A stretch of DNA of 64,000 nucleotides from Mesostigma viride (taxonomy: Eukaryota > Streptophyta > Mesostigmatophyceae > Mesostigmatales > Mesostigmataceae), in assembly GCA_009746045.1 (NCBI GenBank), contig RPFO01000084.1, positions 1,356,176 to 1,420,175 of the forward strand, written 5' to 3'. Below are positions 54,203 through 64,000 of this stretch, in pieces; position 1 is the first letter of the stretch, and each line of letters opens with the position of its first letter. The notes beneath the pieces are model-generated. The model was given only the letters and a program-made list of their open reading frames with translations, did not search any database and was not told the DNA's origin. Made by a program: the position numbers and the translations under genes.

Positions 54203-57200
54203 TTAGACAGCTTGCTGAGATGGGTCCATCAGATACTGAAGAACCTTGTACTGCACTGCTGCCTTCTGCACTAGCTTGGTCAAAGCATCAGCAGGATTGT
54301 CAACCCCAGGGATATGCTCAATATTGGCCAAGGAGGACAATTCCTTAAGAAGGAGATAATCCAAGTCCCTACTTCTGGCCATCTGCCTGTGCACAAACTG
54401 CACCATCCCCATGGAGTCTGTTTTTAGAAGAGTGGTAACCTGAAGTGGCCAAGGAGTGTTAGAAGTCATCTGATGAAGCAACTCCTTCAGATAAAGGCTT
54501 GTGTGAATGCCTTCACAAATAGCCCTGCATTCTGCCACATCACTGCTGACAGCCACCCGTTTGTGCAGGCGACTAAACCAGCTCACCAAACTCCCCAGGC
54601 CTTCCTGTCTGAGCACAAAGAGCCCTGCAGCCCTGCCCCTGACCTTGGAGACCTGCCTGCTGTCCATTGAGCTATCCACATACAGCTCCATGCAAATGGG
54701 TTGTGATAAATCCACTGCAGACAACAGAATGCCAGATGAAGCCCTGACCTGATCAGCCACCTTGGCAGACCCTAGCTCCATCAGCATGTCATCAGGCAAC
54801 CTGGCTATGACCATAAGGTCTGGCCTGGAAATGCCTGCCACCCAAGCAACCATGCCCCTCACCATGGGACACAGTGCCTGTGTGATGACTGGAGGAAGCT
54901 TGCTAATGAGGGTCTCTTGATAATCATTGCCCCCCACCAGCAGCATACGCCACTCCCCCCTTCTTCACCAGTGTGGCCTCCATGCCCACAAACAGCAGAG
55001 GCTCATTCTCCACCTGCCATTGCTCCCTACCCAGAGGAAACTTGGACTTAATGATGGAGATCAGCTCCTTAAGCCACGACGTGGGAGCATCAGATGTAGG
55101 TCATCCCCGTGCAGCGAAGCATACACTGGTAGGCCTTCCCATTGCCCCAGAAACAGACAGGGGTCTACAGGAGAAACCTTCAAGTTGCAATGCTCCTTCA
55201 GGAAACGGTTGAGAGTCTCCCTCCAGATTATTGGACTTGACCTCAGGCCCTCCAGGCCCTTGAGGATTTTAAGGAACTCAGTGTGAATGTCCCTTTTCCA
55301 TACAGCAGGCACCCTGACATAGAAAGGCGTCTTGCCCTCCCACTTTTCCTGTGCCACATCTGCATCCCCCTCCAGAAATGCCCTCTTGAAGTCTACCACC
55401 ACTGAGCCATAGTCCAAGCCCTTGTTGAGAAGGCCTAGAAATACACACAGCAGCAGCCTCCAAGTGTCATGCAGCATGCCAGGGGTATACAACTCCTCAG
55501 CAGTGCACTCACCAGTACCCTTGAACTCATTCAGCACTGGCCTGACATGTGTGGTACCTTGACCCCGTCCACCTCCTTCATCTTGATGACAAACTTGAGC
55601 TTGAGTAGACGTCGTGCAGGAGGCAGGTCATTGACAGGTTCCACGCATTTCTTGGAGATCCAGTCCTCCCCAGATTTAATCAGACCCAGTGTGACCTGGG
55701 GACACATAATGGGAGAGGACATGAGCTTCACCAGGCCTTGGTAGTTGATAGGGCTGTGTCCAGCAAGTGAGTGAGGACCAATGCCCAAACTGCTTGGATG
55801 ACTAGCAGCTGGCAATATGAGGTCATCAACCAAGGGCTCCTGCCCCTGGCACACTTGCACACGCTTAACCGTCCTGGTTACTGCACGTGATAGGTGAGTG
55901 GTCCTGAAATTAATCAGTGGGACCTGACCAGCCCCTTCCTTAGTCAGGAGAGAGGACGTGATCACTACCCCATCCTGGCATAGGAAATTCTGCCCCAGAA
56001 GAGCAGGTCCCTGATAGCCCTCCAAGACACAAAAAGCAGTGTCCTGTCCAAGGATAGGAATAGATACCTCACCCAGTACCTTCACGTGTACCCCGCCACT
56101 GAAGTCAGACACAAACTGATAGCTGGGTTCAGTCATGCTGTACCCTGCTGCAGCTCTGGTCCCAATGATGGAAACCTGAGAATTAGTGTCTACCTCTAAG
56201 GCAGTGTCCAGCCCCAGATTGCCATGCCACCTGAGCTTGGCTACCTTGGGCTGCTTCTTGGCCCTTTGCAGAGCCCCAATCAATCCAGCCAAACTTGTCC
56301 CCCTGGGCTTGGTTAGAGCCTTGGGCTTGACAGTTGACTCCCCAGCTGTTGACCTTGCAGCCTGTTCAACAAGTACCTCTGCAACCTGGCCAGGGCTGAC
56401 AGATTCCCCTGCAACAGATGTGGTCGTTGCGTCAGTGATGTCACTTGGGACCTGAAAATCCTGCAGATCCTGTGAGCCTTGTGCCTGACTGCCCTCATTC
56501 ATCAGGTTAGGCTTGACATATGACCAACTCAGCCGGTGTACATGCTTTGGTTCGTCCTCCATGCTGACCAAGCATGCGTGGCTAGCTTCATCAACCTGGG
56601 TAACCACCCCAGGACTCCAGCTACCACGTTTGCCATAAAGGCTAGGTTCCTTCCAAGCTAGGACCTTCTGACCCACTTGTGGCTCCAGCATCTTCCAACC
56701 CCGGTCCTTCTCCCTCAGCTTGGCAAAGGTGACATGTGCAGCATGTTTCCAGCCCTCCAGCACATGTGGTGGGCACAGGCCATGATATAGACCCATTGGG
56801 CTGACAGCAACTCCATCATAGTAGAAGTTAACCCTGCTGTTCAGCTGCTGCTCCACGTTCCTCAGCCATGCACTCCTGACAAGTGCAGGTGCAGACAAGG
56901 GTACCCAGTCTTCAGAGATGATCAATTTCTTGACCTCCTGGATTGCCCTCTCTATAGCACCCTGCTGCCCATGAGCCTCCCTAGGTGTAACCAGCAACTC
57001 AGGAAGGGTGGGATCACCCTTGAGATGCTGAAACTGCATGTCCACCTGGATCCTTGTGGTAGGAAACTTGGCTCTTACATTCTGCAGGGCAGCCAGCAAG
57101 TACCTGTTCTTCATAGAAGGTAAATGCTCTAGCACCTTGTACTTTGTGTACCTGTCCACGCACACCAACAGTTGCATGCCCCTGATGTGTTGGATATCAC

Positions 57201-57827
57201 ACTGCAGATCACCAATGCTCTGAGGTAGAGCTTTGGCATGTGATTTCCTGGGCTTGTTGGAGGACAACTGGCACTTACACCGTGAGGCAGCTTGCTGACA
57301 CGCCTTGAGAAGGGGTGCCCTGCCCATACGGAAGGCAAAGTTGTTTGACAGAGAAGTGGCATGCCCAAACATGTTGTGGATTCGGGCACCCAACTCCTGG
57401 TACACAGAGGAAGCAGTCCCTGGCACAGTCAGGACTGTGCTGTCAGGTTGTCCAGCATCACCATGCTGACTTCCATCCTGTTCTGACTCAGAGCCTGAGT
57501 CACCCTGCTCATGCCCAACACCTGGACCGCCAGCAGGGACCACATGCATACCACCAGAGGCCTTCACACCCCTCTGTGGTTGTACATTGGTTTCTCTCAA
57601 AATGAGAGGTCCACCCTCGTGCCCAGCACGAGGATGCATGGGGTCAGACATTCTTACAGCTGCACCAGCTGTCAAGGACGTCTTCATAGGAACCTGTACC
57701 TCTCCAGGTGACCTGGGGCCACCTGAACCTGGAGATCACCCTCTTGTTGCCCAGATATAAAATCTGCATTGGAGCACCTGGCCTCCCCCTTGGGTGAATT
57801 AAGGTGTGTAGGGGTTGCCTCAGACAG
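54203..57827 (-). CDS. pol: E3 Pol
   Basis: Minus frame 57827-55531 carries integrase and the protease-like domain (VDTNSQVSIIGT at about 56200, ALLGQNFL at about 56000) and the start of RT to KVPHM. After a one-base shift the frame 55537-55061 carries VVVDFKRAFLEGDADVAQ and ASLHGDDLHL. The 54946-54203 frame carries RNase H (LYVDSSMDSRQV; KTDSMGMVQF). The residues are almost identical to E2. The Gag UGA is TCA at 57828-57830 on the plus strand. E3 lacks the base loss that E2 has near 45222. Confidence 0.85.
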
Positions 57828-58935
57828 TCACTGCTCCTTGTTGTCTTCTTGCTGACTGCCCTTTGAAGGCTGGCCTGCCTGGGACTTGTTCTTGTTGTTT
57901 TTGTTGTTGTTATTCTTGTTGCTGCCCTGGCCCTGGGTCTTCTTGAAGCTGGGACACTCCTTCTTGATGTGCCCCCACCCCTTGCACAGGTAGCACTGGA
58001 TCTTTGACTTGCCCTGGCACCACCCCCGTTGTCAGACGCGTTACCCTGCTTGGGCTTGCCACCCACCCTCCTGAACACCGACTTGGCATGTGATTGCCCG
58101 TCAGGGTCGGGTGAATGGTTGGCCTTCCGCTTGTTGTGGTTGCCCCCACGCCCTCCTTGGCTTCTGTCAGCCTCAGACGATTTGGAGCCCCCCTGGGCAC
58201 GCCCACCTGCATGGGTTGCCTTCACAGCTGGCACCCCACCCTCAAACAGCTCCTCTGCCTCGAGTGCTTGCTTGATGATGACCTTGTAGGCCTTCATGGT
58301 GGAGTGAGGAGCACACATGACCTTGAGAGATCCACGTGTGGCCTTGTCCAGCCCAGAGACCTTCAACCAGTTGGTCAGGGCTATGTTGTCTGCCACGTTG
58401 AAACCGTGGGCCCTGCCTTCCTCAACCATTTTGCAATAGGAAATTCTGGATGAGGTCTCCCTTGACCTCCCACCCTTGATACTTGTCCTGCCAATGGATC
58501 CCCACTTTCTTCCGTTGATCCTCTAGCAGCGTCCCTCAGCTCTGCCACGTAGACTGCCCAGGCCTTGTTGGCCTTCTTGCACTCTCTATAGTGAGGTCTT
58601 TAATCTGATCTGTGCATTTGCCAAAAGTCTGGCTGCCTATCCAGATCTGATAATAGTTAGTACCCCCGTACAAACTTGGAAACCCCTCTAGTCCTTCCAC
58701 AAACTCCTCTGCCTGCTTTGGCTTAGAGTCTGAAGTGACAGGTTGCAGCTGATTAACTATAAGGAGACCCTGGGTGGTGAGATCATATATATCCAGAGAC
58801 AGCATGTGTATTATTATTGATAGGCACATTGGTAATCTCGCCAGTAACCCCCACGTCATCTACGTGAGCGGTCCCACTACCTGCACCTCCATTATTACCA
58901 CTGGTTGGGCCCTTACTACGTCGCCCATCAGCCAT
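57828..58935 (-). CDS. gag: E3 Gag
   Basis: ATG at 58935-58933 (MADGRRSKG-type start; the next codons are diverged). The parts match E2: EFVEGLEGFPSLYGGTNYYQ, TNWLKVSGLDKATRG, GGSKSSEADRSQGGRGGNHN, then the knuckle CYLCKGWGHIKKEC after the shared shift and a tail ending EDNKEQ-UGA. Frame breaks occur near 58840-58790, 58590 and 58435. Confidence 0.75.
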
Positions 58936-59107
58936 GGTTGACTACAATGCTGTTACAATGCACAGGAGCTAAGCAGCAAAACAAAATCCTGACAGCAAAA
59001 TATCCTGCCAACAAATCTGTCAAGTAATGCCGCCTGCACCGGTGTCGATGCCGCCGCGAAATGCCGCCGAAAGGCCGACGAGTACTGGAAAAAAAAATGT
59101 CCGACGT

Positions 59108-62100
59108 TTAGTAGTCGAGACCACGGAAGTCGCAGTACTCGTACGTGTATTCTGCGTCCTCCATATGTAAGGCGTAAGAGCCGGACCTGCGACGGCGTGA
59201 ATTAACACAGGCGTGTTCGCCTGGTTTTGCGTCGGCAGAAAAACTGCGATGCGCCGACGGGAAACGATGCGCAGAGGATGCGTGAAAATGGATAAGAGTT
59301 CCCAGCCAGCTGCGATCCACTCACGCAGTGCAGAAAGGAACGCCACCAGGTTAATGAGAACCTGGCGTTCTCGCGTGCGAACGCCGCGCGTGAGCAGCAA
59401 CAGCAACGCGATATCTTGGAATAAATTTGTCGAGACTGCGGGCGCGCCTCCCGTGCGCGTCGCAGCCCAGTTTTGCAGATTCCGCTGGTAACCGGTGAGA
59501 GACGAGATGGCGTTGTCCACCTCCTCGATGGCGGTTGTGACTTCGTTAATGGAACGAAGCCCTCCACGGACCTGGACTGTAAAGGCCGATAAAATCGACC
59601 GAATGGAGTGTCAAGAATCCTGTCTTGAATATGCCCATTATGCTGACCGTGCAGAAATCTATAATACGGGCAATTGTATTCGAGCCCTAATTAACAAATA
59701 GATATATGCTCGGATAGTAGTACCTAAGTGGGATTTGTCCTACGTGAATGGACACTATGACTATGTGCCAAGTTGTACAATGGCACTAGGACCATTGGTC
59801 ACTATCTTCACCAGATTATAGTATTGTGTCATGTGCATGTCATACCATGCCGTACCGAGTCATGCATGCGCATGCACCATGTTCCAACATACCAGCTGTC
59901 GTTATCGACCCATTGTCGGCCCATGCCCATACCAGGGCCGCCGCCACCACTCACCTACCATAATTACCAATGTTCACGCTACCTTGAGGGAGCCATGGAA
60001 AGCCACACCATATGGACGTAATAAATAATTTTCCTGGCTCCTGACGCTTAAGTTGGCAATGATTCACCACCTACAAATTATTCATTTAAGTCCCCATAAT
60101 AATCACACATGCCTTTAACATGGCATCGGAGGTCCGGGGCAAGATCTTTCAACGGAATTAACCAACCTCTAAGCGGCAGCTCACATTTTATTGAGCGCCT
60201 TGATCATAGTTTATATTTTCATATACGGAGCAGCTTGGTCGAATTCTTGTACTTGATACGACCATGATTATGGCGCAGATGCTACCGTGAAATTCAAGGC
60301 TTTCAATCGACTTACTTCAATGTGTGGTAACACCAAATATTCGGGGTGACACCTACCGTCGCTAAAATCCGTCAAGAATTTCCCAAGCTCCGGTGCGCAG
60401 GCCAGATCTACGCTTTTATACTTATATATGCCCGAAACTGATCAAACGCCAACATTTCGGTGATGGGGACGTCGGCACTCAAGCCTGGCACTCAAAAGGT
60501 GCCGGCTCTGGTTCCAGGCAGCGCCAGTGATTTTTTACCTGGCAGCACATTTTTTGGCCGAGTGCAGTGCGTTCAATCGGCGCGGGGTCACTGACGGGCT
60601 CCCACTGAGCCGCGCGAGCTGTGAGCATCGACGAGAAATCGGCGGAGCTGTTTACCTCAAGAATTTTTCATGAGAACCGGTCTTTCTTTTGTACCGGCAC
60701 CATTTCGCGTGGCATCAACATTCTTTTGGGCGCATTCTTTTAAACCGGAATTCTTTTTTAACGGTCATCACTTCAAGAGCCCAGAGCCTGCCATGCTCCA
60801 AGTTTCCAAGAAAAAAGGGAACATTCCCTGGGTCCTGCTCTCAAGGCCAGCCTGCTGACACAGCTGCACACCACACTAAGGAGGGTGCTCACTAACTCCC
60901 CACGTTGTTTTCAGCACTAGTTGCAGTTTTATAATTCAGTCACATTTAACTAGTTGCAGGCACCACTAGCAGCAGTAACAGCTAGTTGCACTATCACGTG
61001 CCAGCACTAGACACCCACTAGCAACCAGTTGCCCCATACTGTAATGTAGGCAGCAGTAACAGCACAGTCCCATCAGCACCATCACACTGGCATCAACAAG
61101 CACAGCAGGCAACACCAGCAGGAACAGAGTACACTGCATAGTCCATGCAGGCAGCTACCCACACTTGCCTAGCCAGCAAGGAGAAGTAGTAGCACCCAGC
61201 AGCACATGCATGACTCTCCACCACAGGCGTAGAGTAGATAGTAGCTGCAGTCAGCTGCACGCACTTGTCTAGCTAGCAAGTAGCAGTCCAGCAACCAGCT
61301 CTACATCCTCACGTCACAGTTCACCTTGTAGTAGTTGCAGTAAGTTGCACCAAACCCTGTTGGCAAACAAGTCAAAGTAGCACTACCAGCACCACACAAG
61401 ACACTGTACCCACACACAGCATAGATCGTGTGTGCACACACAACAGCTGACGTCACCGGTTTACCAGCAGCTACCAGTACCCAACGTTTCCAGCTGCAAC
61501 CCTGGCATCAACCAGTACCGGCTACAGTCTGCATCCAGACTCAACACTGAGCAACCAGTCCTTACAGTTTAAGAGCCTGTTTCCAGTTTGGCTCCACCCT
61601 CGTGTGGCGCACTCCATGTGACAATATGGGGCTACACAACCTTGCCCTCATTTTTCTTGCTGTTTTATATCAAGACCAGGGTGTCGTGTAAGGAGGGAAT
61701 CCACTTAGGTACCCGACTACCCTCGCCCAGGATCTAGCATTTGTATTTATAGACAGCATCATGTGCAAGGAGGGTGTCAAGAATCCTGTCTTGAATATGC
61801 CCATTATGCTGACCGTGCAGAAATCTATAATACGGGCAATTGTATTCGAGCCCTAATTAACAAATAGATATGCTCGGATAGTAGTACCTAAGTGGGATTT
61901 GTCCTACGTGAATGGACACTATGACTATGTGCCAAGTTGTACAATGGCACTAGGACCATTGGTCACTATCTTCACCAGATTATAGTATTGTGTCATGTGC
62001 ATGTCATACCATGCCGTACCGAGTCATGCATGCGCATGCACCATGTTCCAACATACCAGCTGTCGTTATCGACCCATTGTCGGCCCATGCCCATACCAGG

Positions 62101-62540
62101 GCCGCCGCCACCACTCACCTACCATAATTACCAATGTTCACGCTACCTTGAGGGAGCCATGGAAAGCCACACCATATGGATGTAATAAATAATTTTCCTG
62201 GCTCCTGACGCTTAAGTTGGCAATGATTCACCACCTACAAATTATTCATTTAAGTCCCCATAATAATCACACATGCCTTTAACATGGAGTCCAACGGACC
62301 GCGAATTGCCGGCACCAGCTGCGGCAGGCGCGGGTCTTCCGGGAAATCCCCCAGGAACGGCAGAGCTGCCCGCTGTCGACGATGTAATTCGTCGAGCGAT
62401 GTAGTGACCTCGTCAATTAGACTTTGCCACGGCGCAGCAATCGGCTGCGGATCGCGCGATGGCGGAACCGGTAAGGGGTCGGCCGGCGGAGCAGTTATTT
62501 CCTCCTCAGTGGGAATCCGGAAATCGAAGGAATTCGGCAT
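59108..62540 (-). pseudogene. E3 extra 5' ORF (ORF0), split by an LTR element
   Basis: The frame starts at 62540 (MPNSFDFRIPTEEEITAPPA) and runs to the insertion at 62285. It resumes at 59608 with SAFTVQVRGGLRSINEVTT and ends YTYEYCDFRGLDY at 59108. Removing the insert and one TGGAG copy restores the frame exactly. It keeps the E2 ORF0 sequence with many conservative changes, for example LDELHRRQRAALPFLGDFPE, which suggests protein-level selection before insertion. Confidence 0.75.
59609..62284 (+). mobile_element. Non-autonomous (non-coding) LTR retrotransposon nested in E3
   Basis: Direct repeats 59609-60120 (512 bp) and 61775-62284 (510 bp) are nearly identical and start TG (TGTCAAGAATCC), ending CA (CCTTTAACA). 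TSD TGGAG is at 59604-59608 and 62285-62289. Directly after the first LTR is TGGCATCGGAGGTCCGGGG, which resembles an initiator-Met tRNA primer site (TGGTATCAGAGC is the usual plant form, from memory). Before the second LTR is the purine tract GCAAGGAGGG. The 1.65-kb interior has no gag or pol, only CAGTAGCA-type short repeats. It must use proteins of another element, probably Ty3-type or a conventional copia type. Confidence 0.9.
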
Positions 62541-62564
62541 GAGTGAGATTCGGCGAGTAATACG

Positions 62565-63359
62565 AGTTGTGAGAGAGAAATGCCGAAGTTTGCCATGGCT
62601 CTTGCAGGAATGTTGCCTTTTTTAGAATAAGGGAAACACAGACGTAAGTCACGTCACTTCCAAGACTGCACGCAGCACAGGCGACAGGGTCGCAGTGCCA
62701 AGAGAACGTGCACGCAAGAGCTAGCGTCCTAGAGCTACCAAGTCACACATATAGCTTGCTAGGGACGCGTCCAAGTATTCAGCTGTACTGTCACAGCTGA
62801 ACTGTCAATCAATTGATCACACAGACTCTGGCACGCCTTTGGCGCGCAGATCTATCAATTGTCCATACGGCTAGTCCTAGCTGTGGACCTATCCGTACAT
62901 TACTCAGCATCAATTGTCTCATGTAGCTTGCTAGGGACGCGTCCAAGTATTCAGCTGTACTGTCACAGCTGAACTGTCAATCGATTGATCACACAGACTC
63001 TGGCACGCCTTTGGCGCGCAGATCTATCAATTGTCCATACGGCTAGTCCTGTGGACCTATCCGTACATTACTCAGCATCAATTGTCTCATAGGTCCTGGC
63101 GCGCTACAGCACGCCTACCTATCAATGGACTATCAAGTCCTGTACAAGTCCTGTCAACGTCCTGCGGACTATCAAAGTGACACTTGTACATTCCTGTGTC
63201 CACGTACGCGCCCACAGTGGCGCGCCGGGTACTGTCGGCACAGCCTACTAGGAAACGTCATAACTTTTACGTCCCTTACCCAAATGAGGCGTTCAAGGTG
63301 CCGTTGGAAAGAGGGTAACAATCTCTATCCATCTAACGTAAATCCTTTACGTTATAACT
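62565..63359 (-). repeat. E3 5' LTR with internal tandem duplication
   Basis: 795 bp. TAGCTTGCTAGGGACGCGTCC starts at about 62752 and again at about 62925. The duplicated block covers the region up to CGGCTAGTCCT. The outer end has AGTTATAACG instead of AGTTAACG (two extra bases). Confidence 0.85.
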
Positions 63360-64000
63360 CCTACGGCCTGAGCGTACCTGCTGCCACCAGTCACGAGGTG
63401 GCAGGGGTGCTGGAAGAGGTAGTGGAAGAAGGCACCGCTCCCTCACTTGTTGTTGTTGGACGGGCCGCCCTGCCCCTTCTTGCCGGGACCCTGCTCCAGC
63501 TTGTGCTGCAGCTTCCCCATGCTCATCGCCGCCCGCACCGCCGGAGACGCCAGCATTGCTCCACCCTCCTGGAATGGCAGCATTGCCGACGGAGTCCCCT
63601 TCCACCCCGTCGACCCCACATCCACCAGCTGGCATGCCGTGATCAGCTTTGCCAGGTACTCGGCTGCTGCCAGCTCCAGAATTACTTCGGAGCGTGGCGT
63701 GGCCCAGTAGCCAAATTCTGTCACCATCGTGTCCAGAATTCCTGCCATCTGCAGGATCAGCATCCACCTCTCCCCGCTGGCTGAGCTGCCGTGCATCGTC
63801 AGCTTTAACGATGTACCGATGGACTTCCCCCCCACGCTCTCCGCGTAGTCCAGCATCCCAGGCAGCACCGCCTCCAGCATGTTGCTCACCAGGACCGGCA
63901 CTGCATGCCCACTCAGCGCCACCCCCTTCGTGCGCGCCAGCCTGCCAGCAGTCGTCGCTGCGGCTGGGCTTGCAGCTGCTGGAGTCTTTGCCTGGTCCAG
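63360..64000 (-). pseudogene. Older RT element, segment 1 (gag-like), running off the window
   Basis: The minus frame is open from the window edge: KTPAAASPAAATTAGRLART, then SNMLEAVLPGMLDYAESVGG, MLILQMAGILDTMVTEFGYW, EVILELAAAEYLAKLITACQ and a basic end GPGKKGQGGPSNNNK with a TGA at about 63443. A second frame carries on to the E3 junction. Position upstream of the RT and composition suggest a nucleocapsid-like protein, which is an inference. It joins segment 2 across E3. Confidence 0.5.

Larger units (their letters stand above)
50661..63359 (-). mobile_element. Copia-like LTR retrotransposon E3 (inverted near-copy of E2, with two nested insertions)
   Basis: The minus-strand 5' LTR is 62565-63359 and the 3' LTR is 50661-51279. 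TSD CCTAC (plus strand) is at 50656-50660 and 63360-63364. Without the insertions at 52010-53972 and 59609-62284 it is about 8.05 kb and aligns with E2 throughout. Its pol keeps bases that E2 lost. It has its own shifts near 55545, 54945 and 58440. The 5' LTR is longer because of an internal 173-bp tandem duplication. Confidence 0.95.

Noticed and set aside
59773-60028. Protein-coding ORFs repeated at 61937-62192
   Set aside because: They lie inside the two LTRs of a non-coding element, so duplication is due to the LTRs. Composition gives no support for a protein.

Overview
This window is nuclear DNA of a eukaryote, most likely a green alga. The signs are short spliced introns with GT...AG borders, a COMMD-family gene with four recognisable exons, a chromodomain Ty3 element, a CACTA-type transposon with introns in its transposase, and long GAG/CTC and TTAA microsatellites. 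The lineage call is an inference. No rRNA gene, organelle gene, CRISPR array or intact tRNA gene was seen. Many reading frames break in or near G/C homopolymer runs, so some frameshifts may be sequencing errors.

Layout. 1-6077: the right-hand part of a CACTA-like transposon. It carries a tRNA-like short insertion (2361-2667) and a minus-strand, internally deleted LINE (3574-6034), and that LINE is split by a 5'-truncated RLE-type non-LTR element (4016-5292). 6078-12860: a pile of non-LTR retrotransposons. It contains a nearly complete RLE element (6467-9262) and several LINE 3' ends that finish in a hairpin plus (TTAA)n. 12861-17311: mostly unrecognised sequence plus a COMMD-domain gene on the minus strand (14426-15589). 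17312-19520: two head-to-tail LINE fragments. 19750-21320: pieces of one or two host-like minus-strand genes, one interrupted by a perfect 206-bp palindrome flanked by a 5-bp duplication. 21838-24261: an unrecognised, frame-broken minus-strand coding block.

24353-38491: a Ty3 chromovirus on the minus strand, cut inside its chromodomain by a complete copia-like element E1 (24433-32866). 38492-40242 is unexplained. 40243-41418 is the right end of a second CACTA copy. From 41419 to the window end, an older minus-strand retroelement of unclear family is cut into pieces by that CACTA copy and by two nearly identical copia-like elements in opposite orientation: E2 (42412-50227, plus) and E3 (50661-63359, minus). 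E3 carries two younger insertions: a head-to-tail dimer (52010-53972) and a non-coding LTR element (59609-62284).

The most unusual system is the E1/E2/E3 copia-like family. All three have LTRs beginning AGTTA and ending AACT, perfect 5-bp target duplications, no TGG-type primer site, an extra 5' reading frame before gag, and a single in-frame UGA (followed by CUA or CUG) between the Gag zinc knuckle and Pol. Their retropepsin-like motif lies between integrase and reverse transcriptase, giving Gag-IN-PR-RT-RNaseH instead of the usual Gag-PR-IN-RT-RNaseH. The RT active site is HGDD, and a tRNA T-arm-like motif sits upstream of the 3' LTR. E1 is clearly diverged from E2/E3 yet keeps all these traits.
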